DNA of 12,076 nt from Synechococcales cyanobacterium PMM_0003 (GCA_949128015.1 CASBRC010000452.1:1-12076); one strand, 5' to 3'; counted from the stretch's first letter, positions 1-6,886 are shown. Numbers and translations are program-made. Notes: generated from the sequence alone by a model not told the origin.

Positions 1-42
1 AAAATGCAATCATGTTAGGACTGTAGAGGATTTTTTAGACCT

Positions 43-840
43 ATGAACTTTAGCCTGAATATGAGTCTAAGTTTAGGTCGCGTTTGGGCGATCGCTACCA
101 ATGTGTTTCGCGAAACTGTGCGCGAACAAGTGCTTTATCTATCTTTGCTATACACTGCGATCTTGGTGTCGGCAATGCTACTGTTGCCAGAGTTTTCCTA
201 TGACTCATCAGCAAAGATGATCGTCGATGTCGGGATTGCGGCGATCGAGATAGTGAGTTTGATTGTGGCGGTGTTGGTTGGCACAAATCTGATTAATAAA
301 GAGGTTGATAAGCGCACAATTTTTATTTTGATCGCTAAACCGATGCATCGTGCTGAATTTGTATTAGGTAAGCATCTTGGTTTAACGGCGGTGATCGGGG
401 CGTTGGTGTCGATTATGACCTTGATTTTTATTGCCCTGATGGCAATCAAGCAAATTCCGATCCCAATTTTTGCAATTCTCACGGCTAACTTTTTTATCTT
501 TTGGCAAATCATGCTGCTGGGTGCGATCGCAATTTTCTTTGGTTCCTTTTCGGGTTCTCTAATTGCTTCTTTATTGACCCTCGCCGCCTATTTAATCGGT
601 AACTTTAGCCGCGATCTGTTGCTATTGGGTGAAATTTCTAAAAATCCGAGTTTGCAAGCCGTAACCCGCACTTTTTATATGATTCTGCCCGATTTGTCGC
701 GAGCTAATCTCAAAAATGAAGCTGTTTATAATATTTTGCCAAGTTTGCTCGATATGTTTAACAATGGCGTTTATATTTTGAGTTACGCATTGTTGACACT
801 TGCGATCGCAATTCTCATCTTTGCCCGTCGCCAGTTTTAA
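43..840 (+). CDS. ABC-2 type transporter permease
   Basis: This 265-residue integral membrane protein looks like the permease of an ABC-2 type exporter, the group that includes NosY-like permeases. About six hydrophobic segments are visible, roughly at residues 29-48, 62-82, 112-134, 141-162, 165-187 and 243-261. The cytoplasmic N-terminus (GRVWAIATNVFRETVREQVLY) and the segment NKEVDKRTIFILIAKP between helices 2 and 3 are typical of this family. Such permeases pair with a separate ATPase; none is in the window, so it may lie upstream of base 1. The substrate cannot be told. The ATG at 43 follows a GAGGA at 25-29 with rather long spacing. An in-frame ATG at 61 (MSLSLGRV) is an equally good start by family alignment. 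The gene is followed by a palindromic repeat, not a classical terminator. Confidence 0.8.
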   Translation: MNFSLNMSLSLGRVWAIATNVFRETVREQVLYLSLLYTAILVSAMLLLPEFSYDSSAKMIVDVGIAAIEIVSLIVAVLVGTNLINKEVDKRTIFILIAKPMHRAEFVLGKHLGLTAVIGALVSIMTLIFIALMAIKQIPIPIFAILTANFFIFWQIMLLGAIAIFFGSFSGSLIASLLTLAAYLIGNFSRDLLLLGEISKNPSLQAVTRTFYMILPDLSRANLKNEAVYNILPSLLDMFNNGVYILSYALLTLAIAILIFARRQF

Positions 841-850
841 ATCCCAAAAA

Positions 851-891
851 CCTCACCCCTAGCCCCTCTCCTTGCAAAGGAGAGGGGAACA
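851..891. repeat. palindromic GC-rich intergenic repeat
   Basis: The segment reads CCTCACCCCTAGCCCCTCTC and continues into a hairpin. Its arms CCCCTCTCCTT (863-873) and AAGGAGAGGGG (877-887) are perfectly complementary around the loop GCA. A close relative lies inside priA at 10537-10575, sharing CCCCTAGCCCCTC and GGGGAGAGGGGAAC. It is therefore a dispersed repeat and not a unique terminator, although it could act as one because it sits directly behind the permease stop codon. Confidence 0.75.
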
Positions 892-904
892 AGAGAAATA
901 TATT

Positions 905-2032
905 ATGCGCTACCGTCGTTTTGGCAAAACTGAGATGCTCTTGTCCGTGTTTTCATTAGGAGCAATGCGCTATCTGGAATCGGCGGAAAATGCTCACAAA
1001 ACGATCGCAAGAGCATTAGAAGTTGGCATCAATCATATTGAAACTGCTCAAGGCTACGGCAAGAGCGAAGAATTTATCGGGAAGGCGATGCGAAATGGAC
1101 TGAGCGCCCAACGCGATCGCTTTTACCTAACTACCAAAATATCGCCAACCAAAGACGCAGACTCCATGCGCCGCCAAATCGAGCAGTCCCTCAAAAAACT
1201 AAATGTGGACTATATCGATAACTTTGATATTCATGGGATCAATCTATACGAACATCTCGACCTCGTAAAAAATCCCAATGGCTGCATGAAAGCCGTGAGA
1301 GAAGCAATCGATCAAAAAATGATTGGTCATGTGGGCTTCTCCACCCATGCACCTCTTGACGTGATGCTGGACACGATTAAGACCGATTTATTCGAGTCGA
1401 TCAATTTACATTACTACTACTTCAATCAGCGAAATGCCCCTGCGGTGCAACTAGCCCACGAAAAAGACATGGGTGTATTTATCATCTCGCCATCGGATAA
1501 AGGGGGAATGCTCTATGCTCCATCGGAAGAACTAGCGGGTGTGAGCTATCCCTTTACGGCTTTGTATATGTGCGATCGCTTCTTGCTTAGTGATCCCCGC
1601 GTGCATACCCTCAGCCTTGGTGCAGCTAATCCTGCCGAAATTGATTCGCATCAGGATGCATGGGATTGCGATGACCCTATGTCCGAATTGGAAAAAGCAG
1701 TCCTCGATTGTATGGATCGTCGCTATGCCCTTTTAGAAAACGATCGCTGTTCTCAATGTTACGAATGCTTGCCTTGCCCTGAAAATATTAATATTCCTGA
1801 AGTATTGAGGTTGAGAAATTTAGCGATCGCATTTGACATGGAAGAATTCGGGAAATATCGTTACAAAATGTTTGAAAATGCAGGACATTGGTTTCCCGGA
1901 AATAAAGCTATTCGTTGCACAGACTGTGGTGATTGTTTGCCACGCTGTCCAGAGAACTTAGATATACCGAAGCTTTTGCGGGATACACACGATCGCCTAA
2001 ACAGCCAAGAAGGTCGAAGACTTTGGGATTAA
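905..2032 (+). CDS. Aldo/keto reductase with C-terminal ferredoxin-like domain
   Basis: This 375-residue protein has an NAD(P)H-dependent aldo/keto reductase barrel (about residues 1-270) followed by a cysteine-rich tail. The barrel signature is HIETAQGYGKSEEFIG. The tetrad positions appear as Glu46, Tyr51, Lys78 and His110; the usual catalytic Asp is Glu here. The tail has Cys282, 285, 288 and 291 followed by Pro, and Cys338, 341, 344 and 348 followed by Pro, a pattern like that of two [4Fe-4S] clusters in ferredoxin-fused aldo/keto reductases. The natural substrate is unknown; a soluble oxidoreductase that exchanges electrons through Fe-S clusters is inferred. An upstream in-frame TTG at 872 would add 11 residues encoded by the palindromic repeat, so I chose ATG 905, where MRYRRFGKTE matches the family start. 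Confidence 0.88.
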   Translation: MRYRRFGKTEMLLSVFSLGAMRYLESAENAHKTIARALEVGINHIETAQGYGKSEEFIGKAMRNGLSAQRDRFYLTTKISPTKDADSMRRQIEQSLKKLNVDYIDNFDIHGINLYEHLDLVKNPNGCMKAVREAIDQKMIGHVGFSTHAPLDVMLDTIKTDLFESINLHYYYFNQRNAPAVQLAHEKDMGVFIISPSDKGGMLYAPSEELAGVSYPFTALYMCDRFLLSDPRVHTLSLGAANPAEIDSHQDAWDCDDPMSELEKAVLDCMDRRYALLENDRCSQCYECLPCPENINIPEVLRLRNLAIAFDMEEFGKYRYKMFENAGHWFPGNKAIRCTDCGDCLPRCPENLDIPKLLRDTHDRLNSQEGRRLWD

Positions 2033-2061
2033 AATCCAAATACGCTCAGCGTATTTGGATT
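2033..2061. terminator. hairpin directly after the aldo/keto reductase gene
   Basis: The arms AATCCAAATACGCT and AGCGTATTTGGATT are perfectly complementary around a single C (effective loop TCA). The hairpin begins right after the stop codon, and the downstream strand continues CGTTTTGGTTTT. It is likely a terminator, but it also shares ends (AATCC/GGATT) and tip (CGCTcAGCG) with the longer hairpins at 2112, 2723 and 3566, so it may be a short member of that repeat family. Confidence 0.7.
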
Positions 2062-2111
2062 CGTTTTGGTTTTGAAAAGGCTATAGTTAGAAACCTATAA
2101 CTAAACATAAA

Positions 2112-2160
2112 ATCCGAAAAGCAGTGGCGCGCGCAGCGCGTGCGCCACTGCTTTTCGGAT
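2112..2160. repeat. long hairpin, 23-bp arms
   Basis: The arms at 2112-2134 and 2138-2160 are 23 bp each with one G-T mismatch and a 3-base loop (AGC). The outer part is AT-rich (ATCCGAAAAGCAGTG) and the tip is GCGCGC/GCGTGC. The hairpin ends 28 bp upstream of the yajQ start. It lacks a U-tract on either side, so it is more like an inserted palindromic element than a plain rho-independent terminator. Confidence 0.8.
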
Positions 2161-2188
2161 CTAAACTAACCAAACCTAAAATAAATCT

Positions 2189-2680
2189 ATGGCTTCCAGT
2201 TACTCTTTCGATGTAGTTAGCGATTTTGATCATCAAGAACTTGTAAATGCGATCGATCAAACCCGCCGCGAAATTGTCAGTCGTTATGACTTAAAAAGTA
2301 CTAGTACAGAAGTAGAACTTGATAAAGAATTAGTAACCATCAACACTAACAGCGATATGACGCTCACGGCTGTGGTTGATGTGATGCAATCTAAAGCAAT
2401 TAAGCGTGGTTTATCTCTAAAAATCTTTGATTACGGCGAAATTGAGTCTGCTAGCGGCAATCGCGTAGTTCAAAAGATCAAGCTAAAGAAAGGAATTGAG
2501 CAAGATCAAGCTAAAAAACTGTCTAAAACTATTCGTGATGCTTTTCCCAAATCTCAGGCTTCAATCCAAGGCGATGCTTTGCGCGTGACTTCCAAATCAA
2601 AGGACGAACTTCAAGAAATCATCCAACTTGTCAAATCAGAGGACTTTCCCCTCGCTCTACAATTTACCAATTATCGTTAA
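2189..2680 (+). CDS. yajQ: YajQ family (DUF520) nucleotide-binding protein
   Basis: This 163-residue cytoplasmic protein matches the YajQ/DUF520 family over its full usual length. Visible hallmarks are [19 protein letters not shown] at the N-terminus, [12 protein letters not shown], and the C-terminal [19 protein letters not shown] and [11 protein letters not shown]. Members have two ferredoxin-like RNP domains; some bind cyclic di-GMP or nucleic acids and tRNA, but the role in cyanobacteria is not established. The ATG at 2189 is preceded by AT-rich DNA (CCTAAAATAAATCT) with no clear Shine-Dalgarno sequence. The gene stands alone between a long hairpin and its own terminator, so it is probably monocistronic. 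Confidence 0.92.
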   Translation: MASSYSFDVVSDFDHQELVNAIDQTRREIVSRYDLKSTSTEVELDKELVTINTNSDMTLTAVVDVMQSKAIKRGLSLKIFDYGEIESASGNRVVQKIKLKKGIEQDQAKKLSKTIRDAFPKSQASIQGDALRVTSKSKDELQEIIQLVKSEDFPLALQFTNYR

Positions 2681-2681
2681 A

Positions 2682-2706
2682 AAAAAGGGCGCAAAGCGCT
2701 CTTTTT
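2682..2706 (+). terminator. rho-independent-like terminator after yajQ
   Basis: The stem pairs AAAAAGGGCGC with GCGCTCTTTTT around the loop AAA, with one G-T pair. It is followed by GTTTT and lies one base after the yajQ stop codon. Confidence 0.85.
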
Positions 2707-2722
2707 GTTTTGATAGTAAAAC

Positions 2723-2771
2723 CCAGATTTGTATAAAAGCCACGCTTAGCGTGGCTTTTATACAAATCTGG
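2723..2771. repeat. long perfect hairpin, 24-bp arms
   Basis: The arms at 2723-2746 and 2748-2771 are perfectly complementary around a single T. Outer bases are CCAGATTTGTATAAAAG and the tip is CCACGCTtAGCGTGG. It comes 16 bp after a complete terminator, so termination alone does not explain it. Ends and tip resemble those of the hairpins at 2033, 2112 and 3566. Confidence 0.85.
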
Positions 2772-2874
2772 ATTTGGTTCGATCGAGCTTTACAACAGCT
2801 AAATTAGTTGGAACGTGACTTATAAAACTCTTTTTGTAAAATGGCTAAGTTGTTTTTACACTCTGCCTTAGGGG

Positions 2875-2920
2875 GCGATCATTGTTCTTTGTGGAGTTGC
2901 GATCGCTTTTTAGTTGGGAT
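2875..2920. repeat. HIP1-containing repeat, copy 1
   Basis: This segment starts GCGATCATTG, passes through TTCTTTGTGGAGTT and reaches a complete HIP1 octamer followed by TTTTTAGTTGGGAT. It aligns over about 45 bp with the copies at 2930 and 3461; the first HIP1 site is degraded to GCGATCAT here. Confidence 0.65.
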
Positions 2921-2929
2921 TGCGTTGGG

Positions 2930-2968
2930 GCGATCGCTGTTTCTTTTTGGAGTAGCGATCGCTATTTT
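2930..2968. repeat. HIP1-containing repeat, copy 2
   Basis: GCGATCGCTGTTTCTTT leads to TTGGAGTAGCGATCGCT, so two HIP1 sites lie 25 bp apart. The copy ends about 60 bp upstream of the preferred hicB start and is the left partner of the copy at 3461. Between 2772 and 2875 I see only AT-rich DNA with no gene. Confidence 0.7.
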
Positions 2969-3027
2969 GCCCAGGATCTAATTTTAAAGCTATGATGCAT
3001 CTACATTACTTGAAGAAGTTTACCGTG

Positions 3028-3240
3028 ATGAAAGAATCATTTACAGCGATCGTAAAACGCTCTGGCAATTGGTGGATTGGTTGGATTGAAGAAGTTTCGG
3101 GCGTAAATTGTCAAGAACAGACAAAAGCTGAACTTTTAGAGAGTCTTCGCATAACCTTAAAAGAAATGCTTGAGTTTAATCGCTATGAAGCATTAGAAGC
3201 GGCTGGTGACAGTTATGAAGAAGAATTGATAGCTTTATGA
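3028..3240 (+). CDS. hicB: HicB-like type II antitoxin
   Basis: This short protein of 70 residues resembles HicB family antitoxins, which fold like a partly degraded RNase H and neutralise HicA. The N-terminal strand pattern MKESFTAIVKRSGNWWIGWI, then VSGVNCQEQTKAELLESL, matches the compact HicB form common in cyanobacteria; no separate DNA-binding domain is obvious. ATG 3028 fits the family; an upstream ATG at 2992 would add 12 residues (MMHLHYLKKFTV) of no recognised kind. Its last codons overlap hicA as ATGA, which points to translational coupling. The antitoxin-first order is opposite to E. coli hicAB but common in related cyanobacterial modules. HicB usually represses its own operon; no operator is certain here. 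Confidence 0.8.
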   Translation: MKESFTAIVKRSGNWWIGWIEEVSGVNCQEQTKAELLESLRITLKEMLEFNRYEALEAAGDSYEEELIAL

Positions 3241-3425
3241 AACGGACTGATTTAGTTCGATATCTTCGTAGTAATGGATGTGAGCTAATACGAGAAGGTG
3301 GTAGGCATTCATGGTGGGGAAATCCGAGCCAAAACCGTAGATTGTCTGTACCTCGACATACTGAGATTGATGACAATCTGGCAAAGAAAATCTGTAAAGA
3401 CTTAAGTGTTCCGCCACCAAGATAG
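3237..3425 (+). CDS. hicA: HicA-like mRNA interferase toxin
   Basis: This 62-residue protein is a HicA/YcfA-type toxin with a small double-stranded-RNA-binding-like fold; family members cleave mRNA in a ribosome-independent way. It shows the family layout: MKRTDLVRYLRSNGCELIRE, the active-site region GGRHSWWGNP with the likely catalytic His24, then RRLSVPRHTEIDDNLAKKIC with the conserved VPRH and the C-terminal LAKKICKDL helix. It starts inside the hicB stop (ATGA overlap), so the two genes form one operon. All key residues are present, so nothing suggests inactivation. The cassette is bracketed by HIP1-containing repeats at 2930 and 3461. Confidence 0.86.
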   Translation: MKRTDLVRYLRSNGCELIREGGRHSWWGNPSQNRRLSVPRHTEIDDNLAKKICKDLSVPPPR

Positions 3426-3460
3426 TTTCATTACATGAAAAATTTTGACTATTCTGTATG

Positions 3461-3508
3461 GCGATCGCTGTTTCTTTTGTGGAGTTGCGATCGCTTTTTG
3501 ATTGAGAT
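3461..3508. repeat. HIP1-containing repeat, copy 3
   Basis: GCGATCGCTGTTTCTTTT continues to GTGGAGTTGCGATCGC and TTTTTGATTGAGAT. It matches copy 1 in its right half and copy 2 in its left half, and lies 36 bp after the hicA stop. Confidence 0.7.
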
Positions 3509-3565
3509 AATTCTGTGGAAAGGGGGAGGTATAGCTATTGACCTACTGATCTATCAATAAACTTA

Positions 3566-3620
3566 AAACCCAAAAAAGTTGTGACGCACGCGCAGCGTGC
3601 GCCACAACTTTTTTGGGTTT
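3566..3620. repeat. long hairpin, 26-bp arms
   Basis: The arms at 3566-3591 and 3595-3620 pair with one A-C mismatch around the loop GCA. The outer sequence is AAACCCAAAAAAGTTGTG and the tip is CGCACGC/GCGTGCG. It closely parallels the hairpin at 2112 in ends, AAAA tract and core GTGGCGC. Between hicA and dnaE-N (3426-3674) there is only this hairpin, HIP1 repeat copy 3 and the short inverted repeat at 3625. Confidence 0.85.
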
Positions 3621-3624
3621 GGTT

Positions 3625-3655
3625 TCTAGACAGCGTGTTAATCTAGATGTCTAGA
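3625..3655. promoter_or_regulatory. inverted repeat in the dnaE-N leader
   Basis: TCTAGACA at 3625-3632 is an exact inverted copy of TGTCTAGA at 3648-3655, with a third TCTAGA at 3642 between them. The repeat lies 19 bp upstream of the preferred dnaE-N start and could be an operator or a leader hairpin. Function is inferred only from position and symmetry. Confidence 0.4.
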
Positions 3656-3674
3656 TTTGATGTTAGAGATCGTT

Positions 3675-6278
3675 ATGACTGGATTTGTTGGGCTGCACGT
3701 TCACACTGAATATAGTTTGCTCGATGGGGCAAGCCAAATCCCCGATATGGTCAACCGCGCCGTCGAACTAAAGATGCCTGCGATCGCATTAACCGATCAT
3801 GGTGTAATGTACGGTGCGATCGAGCTAATCAAGGTCTGCAAATCTAAGGGGATTAAGCCGATCATAGGTAATGAAATGTACGTCTTGAATGGCGACATTA
3901 CCATTCAGTACAAAAGAGAAGATAAAAAGAAAAAATATCATCAATGTGTTCTTGCCAAAGATACCCAAGGCTATCGCAATCTCGTTAAACTCACTACAAT
4001 TTCTCATTTACAAGGCTTTCAAGGTAAAGGGATCTTTGCACGACCTTGCATTAATAAAGATTATTTGCTGCAATATAAAGAAGGTTTAATGCTCACTTCA
4101 GGATGCTTGGCAGGGGAAGTTCCCCAAGCAATCATGAATGGCAATCCTAAACTAGCGCGGGAAGTGGCGGCTTGGTATAAAGAACATTTTGGCGAAGATT
4201 ATTATCTGGAAATTCAAGATCATGGATATCCTGAAGATCGCGTTGTGAATGTGGAAATTTGTAAGATTGCCAAGGAATTGGATATCAGAGTAATTGCCAC
4301 AAATGACTCTCACTTTACCTCTTGCATGGATGTGGAAGCCCATGACGCGCTGCTCTGTATTCAAACAGGAAAGTTGATTTCTGATGAGAAACGGCTCCGT
4401 TATAGCGGTATGGAATATTTCAAATCCTATGATGAAATGAAGCAGCTATTTCGCGATCATTTAGAAGATGACGTAATCGAAGAAGCTCTTGCGAATACGC
4501 TCCATGCTGCGGCTAAAGTCAAGCCCTATGACCTGATGCGCGATCCCAGTGCGGCTGATTATCCGATTCCTGACGGACATACTGCGGATACATATTTTGA
4601 AGAGGTGACATGGCAAGGTTTACTCCAAAGATTTAATGCGAAAACCCATGCTGAGATTACCGCAGAATATCAAGAGCGCCTGCGCTTTGAGATGGGGATT
4701 ATCACGCAGATGGGATTTGCGACTTACTTTCTAGTAGTTTGGGATTACATCAAATATGCGAGAGACAAAAAGATTCCCGTTGGGCCAGGGCGCGGAAGTG
4801 CGGCTGGCTCTTTGGTTGCTTATTCTCTAGGTATTACTAATATTGACCCTATTCATCATGGGCTTCTATTTGAGCGATTTCTCAATCCCGAACGGAAGTC
4901 AATGCCTGATATTGATACTGATTTTTGTATCGATCATCGTAGTGAACTGATTGAATATGTAACCCAACGCTATGGACAGGAACGAGTCGCCCAGATTGTT
5001 ACTTTTAACCGTTTAACCTCCAAGGCGGTTCTTAAAGACGTGGCACGAGTACTAGATGTGTCCTATAGCGAATCTGACAAGATGGCGAAGATGATTCCTG
5101 TGTCGCGGGGTAAGCCAGCTAAGTTAAAGGCAATGATTTCGGAAGCTTCACCAGCACCAGAATTTCGCGATCGCTATAGGGATGACCCGAAAGTATTTGA
5201 ATGGCTAGACATGGCGATGCGGATCGAAGGCGTGAACAAAAGTTCAGGCGTTCACGCGGCGGGTGTGGTGATTTCGCCGTTTCCACTTGATGAAGTTGTG
5301 CCATTGCAGCGTAGCAATGAAGGTCAGGTGGTGACGCAATACACGATGGAGGATTTGGAATCCCTCGGCTTGTTGAAGATGGACTTTTTGGGATTGCGAA
5401 ATTTAACAACGATCGAGCATACGAGTATGTTAATTCGTGGCAACCAAGATCCGAATTTTCATATTGATGCGATCGCACCTGATATGTCTACTGAGGCAAA
5501 TCAAAAAACCTATAAGCTCCTAGAAAGAGGCGATCTTGAAGGAATCTTCCAATTAGAGTCATCGGGCATGAAGCAGATCGTTAAGGATCTCAAGCCTTCT
5601 AATATTGAAGATATTTCTTCGATCTTGGCGCTTTATCGTCCAGGTCCATTGGATGCAGGACTGATTCCTAAGTTTATTAATCGGAAGCATGGCCGTGAAG
5701 CAATCGAGTATCAAGATGCATTGCTAGAGCCAATCTTAAATAATACCTATGGAGTCCTCTGTTATCAAGAGCAAATTATGAGAATGGCGCAGGATTTGGC
5801 GGGATATTCTCTTGGTGCTGCGGATTTATTGCGTCGAGCGATGGGTAAAAAGAAACCTGAAGAAATGGAAAAACAGCGTTCTATTTTCCTTGATGGTTGT
5901 GCTAAAAATGGCATTCGGTCAGAGATTTCTAACGATCTATTCGATCAGATGGTGATCTTCGCAGAGTATTGTCTTAGTTACGATACACTTGTGCAGACAG
6001 TGGAATATGGGGTGATGCCGATTGGTAAAATTGTGGAGCATCAAATCGAATGTCATGTTTATAGTGTTGATGAGAATGGATTTGTCTATACGCAACCGAT
6101 CGCACAGTGGCACGATCGCGGTGAGCAGGAAGTCTTTGAATATGAGTTAGAAAATGGCGATCGCATTAAAGCTACTAAGGATCATAAATTCATGACTACT
6201 GACGGTGAAATGTTTGCGATCAACGAGATTTTTGAGCGTGGTTTAGATTTAGCAAAGACTATGCCGTTCTTAGTTTGA
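3675..6278 (+). CDS. dnaE: DNA polymerase III alpha subunit, N-terminal half with split N-intein
   Basis: This 867-residue protein is the N-terminal part of the replicative polymerase catalytic subunit. It opens with the PHP domain ([19 protein letters not shown]). It continues with the catalytic core: [19 protein letters not shown], then PDIDTDF (residues 411-417) with catalytic aspartates. The extein stops at FAEY, residue 765. Cys766 (base 5970) begins a 102-residue N-intein that closely resembles the Nostoc DnaE split intein: CLSYDT start, [26 protein letters not shown] and block B TKDHKF with its TxxH. In cyanobacteria a separate gene encodes the C-intein plus the rest of DnaE, and protein trans-splicing joins them; that gene is not here. 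ATG 3675 gives the family-like [11 protein letters not shown] 3660 and TTG 3657 are alternatives. AGAG at 3665-3668 is a weak ribosome binding site. Confidence 0.97.
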   Translation: MTGFVGLHVHTEYSLLDGASQIPDMVNRAVELKMPAIALTDHGVMYGAIELIKVCKSKGIKPIIGNEMYVLNGDITIQYKREDKKKKYHQCVLAKDTQGYRNLVKLTTISHLQGFQGKGIFARPCINKDYLLQYKEGLMLTSGCLAGEVPQAIMNGNPKLAREVAAWYKEHFGEDYYLEIQDHGYPEDRVVNVEICKIAKELDIRVIATNDSHFTSCMDVEAHDALLCIQTGKLISDEKRLRYSGMEYFKSYDEMKQLFRDHLEDDVIEEALANTLHAAAKVKPYDLMRDPSAADYPIPDGHTADTYFEEVTWQGLLQRFNAKTHAEITAEYQERLRFEMGIITQMGFATYFLVVWDYIKYARDKKIPVGPGRGSAAGSLVAYSLGITNIDPIHHGLLFERFLNPERKSMPDIDTDFCIDHRSELIEYVTQRYGQERVAQIVTFNRLTSKAVLKDVARVLDVSYSESDKMAKMIPVSRGKPAKLKAMISEASPAPEFRDRYRDDPKVFEWLDMAMRIEGVNKSSGVHAAGVVISPFPLDEVVPLQRSNEGQVVTQYTMEDLESLGLLKMDFLGLRNLTTIEHTSMLIRGNQDPNFHIDAIAPDMSTEANQKTYKLLERGDLEGIFQLESSGMKQIVKDLKPSNIEDISSILALYRPGPLDAGLIPKFINRKHGREAIEYQDALLEPILNNTYGVLCYQEQIMRMAQDLAGYSLGAADLLRRAMGKKKPEEMEKQRSIFLDGCAKNGIRSEISNDLFDQMVIFAEYCLSYDTLVQTVEYGVMPIGKIVEHQIECHVYSVDENGFVYTQPIAQWHDRGEQEVFEYELENGDRIKATKDHKFMTTDGEMFAINEIFERGLDLAKTMPFLV

Positions 6279-6279
6279 C

Positions 6280-6320
6280 TGCTATAATGTGTCTGCGATT
6301 TGAGCTTTTTTGAGTAGGAG
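6280..6320 (+). promoter_or_regulatory. extended -10 promoter and Shine-Dalgarno of the DUF4337 remnant
   Basis: TGCTATAAT at 6280-6288 is a consensus extended -10 element, two bases after the dnaE-N stop. TAGGAG at 6315-6320 is a good Shine-Dalgarno, 7 bases from ATG 6328. No good -35 is seen at the expected spacing. Together they suggest that the dead gene is still transcribed. Confidence 0.5.
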
Positions 6321-6327
6321 ATCAATC

Positions 6328-6485
6328 ATGTCTACAATCACAATTAAAGTTAACTGAATAATTACGTTGCCATTACGGTAGTTTTGTTTGTCACTTTTAT
6401 GGGGATTTGCAAAGTCAAAAGCGATAATATTATGCAAGCAATGCAAAAAGTGCAAGCCGATCGCATCGATACTTGGTCATTTTAA
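6328..6485 (+). pseudogene. decayed DUF4337-like membrane protein gene
   Basis: ATG 6328 opens only nine codons (MSTITIKVN) before TGA at 6355. From base 6360, in another frame, the DNA encodes NYVAITVVLFVTFMGICKVK and then SDNIMQAMQKVQADRIDTWS, ending at TAA 6483. This pattern recalls the start of cyanobacterial DUF4337 proteins: an acidic N-terminus, one membrane helix, a KVKDDNI-like motif, and QADxIDxWS before the second half. The N-terminus is thus broken by a small deletion or frameshift, and the C-terminal half is missing or unrecognisable. The family call rests on memory of the motif pattern and should be treated as moderate. Confidence 0.5.
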
Positions 6486-6604
6486 ATTGGGATACTCATC
6501 CAGAGGCACTAACAAAACTTTTGTCGGATAATGTAATTAACAAGAGCCATCAACAAGTCACAACTCAATCAGACAAACAGCGCTTTCTACCGTTCGTATC
6601 TTAG
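6485..6604 (+). pseudogene. possible coding remnant of unknown gene
   Basis: In the third frame, without a start codon of its own, the DNA reads NWDTHPEALTKLLSDNVI followed by NKSHQQVTTQSDKQRFLPF and stops at TAG 6602. The composition looks protein-like, but I do not recognise the family. It may be another piece of the broken gene just upstream, or chance. Confidence 0.2.
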
Positions 6605-6616
6605 AAACTCAAACCT

Positions 6617-6820
6617 ATGAAAAGTTTTATCCAAAATCTGCTTCGTTATCCAAAATTTTTAGCGCTAATCACTGGTGGGGTGCTCTCTGTGGTGATTGCC
6701 CCGATTATTCCATTACTTAAAAAGCCTGTCACTGCGGTTGCTATGATTAGTGCGATCGTAAGTGGGTTTATTGGTGTATCGCTAGTATTAAGAGCTATGC
6801 TTGGACTAGACATCGCTTAG
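6617..6820 (+). CDS. DUF751/Ycf33-like small membrane protein
   Basis: This 67-residue protein matches the small DUF751 family of cyanobacteria, related to plastid Ycf33. Typical features are the N-terminal pattern QNLLRYPKFLALITGGVL, two membrane helices (about residues 15-33 and 40-59) separated by LLKKPVTAVAMI, and the C-terminal LVLRAMLGLD. It is expected in a cellular membrane, probably the thylakoid or plasma membrane; no biochemical function is established. The length agrees with the family, and ATG 6617 is the only sensible start. It is the first of three small plus-strand genes leading to rbfA, but a long hairpin directly after its stop probably separates its transcript. Confidence 0.8.
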   Translation: MKSFIQNLLRYPKFLALITGGVLSVVIAPIIPLLKKPVTAVAMISAIVSGFIGVSLVLRAMLGLDIA

Positions 6821-6825
6821 GGTTC

Positions 6826-6886
6826 CGCACAGTAAGATAATTTAGTAGCGCGGCTCCGCCGCGCTACTAAATTATCTTACTGTGCG
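6826..6886. terminator. very long perfect hairpin, 29-bp arms
   Basis: Arms at 6826-6854 and 6858-6886 are perfectly complementary around the loop TCC. Outer sequence is CGCACAGTAAGATAATTTAG and the tip is TAGCGCGGC/GCCGCGCTA. It begins 6 bp after the DUF751 stop. There is no U-tract, so termination is possible but not the only explanation. Confidence 0.8.

Noticed and set aside
198..512. 104-codon minus-strand open frame inside the permease gene
   Set aside because: It is a low-complexity shadow of a hydrophobic membrane gene read in antisense.
872..904. Upstream TTG start for the aldo/keto reductase (adds MQRRGEQEKYI)
   Set aside because: These codons are encoded by the palindromic intergenic repeat; the family N-terminus fits ATG 905.
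3539..3565. TTGACC box as a -35 promoter for dnaE-N
   Set aside because: No convincing -10 lies at the correct spacing, and the long hairpin follows it.
2112..3620. Regularly placed hairpins as a CRISPR or phage attachment structure
   Set aside because: The arms differ between copies, spacing is irregular and there are no spacers or cas genes.
5119..5478. 119-codon minus-strand open frame inside dnaE-N
   Set aside because: It is antisense to a well-conserved coding region, and its protein shows no recognisable domain.
6279..6616. A C-terminal DnaE half or C-intein following dnaE-N
   Set aside because: None of the frames has a C-intein-like HN/CFN ending or DnaE C-terminal motifs.
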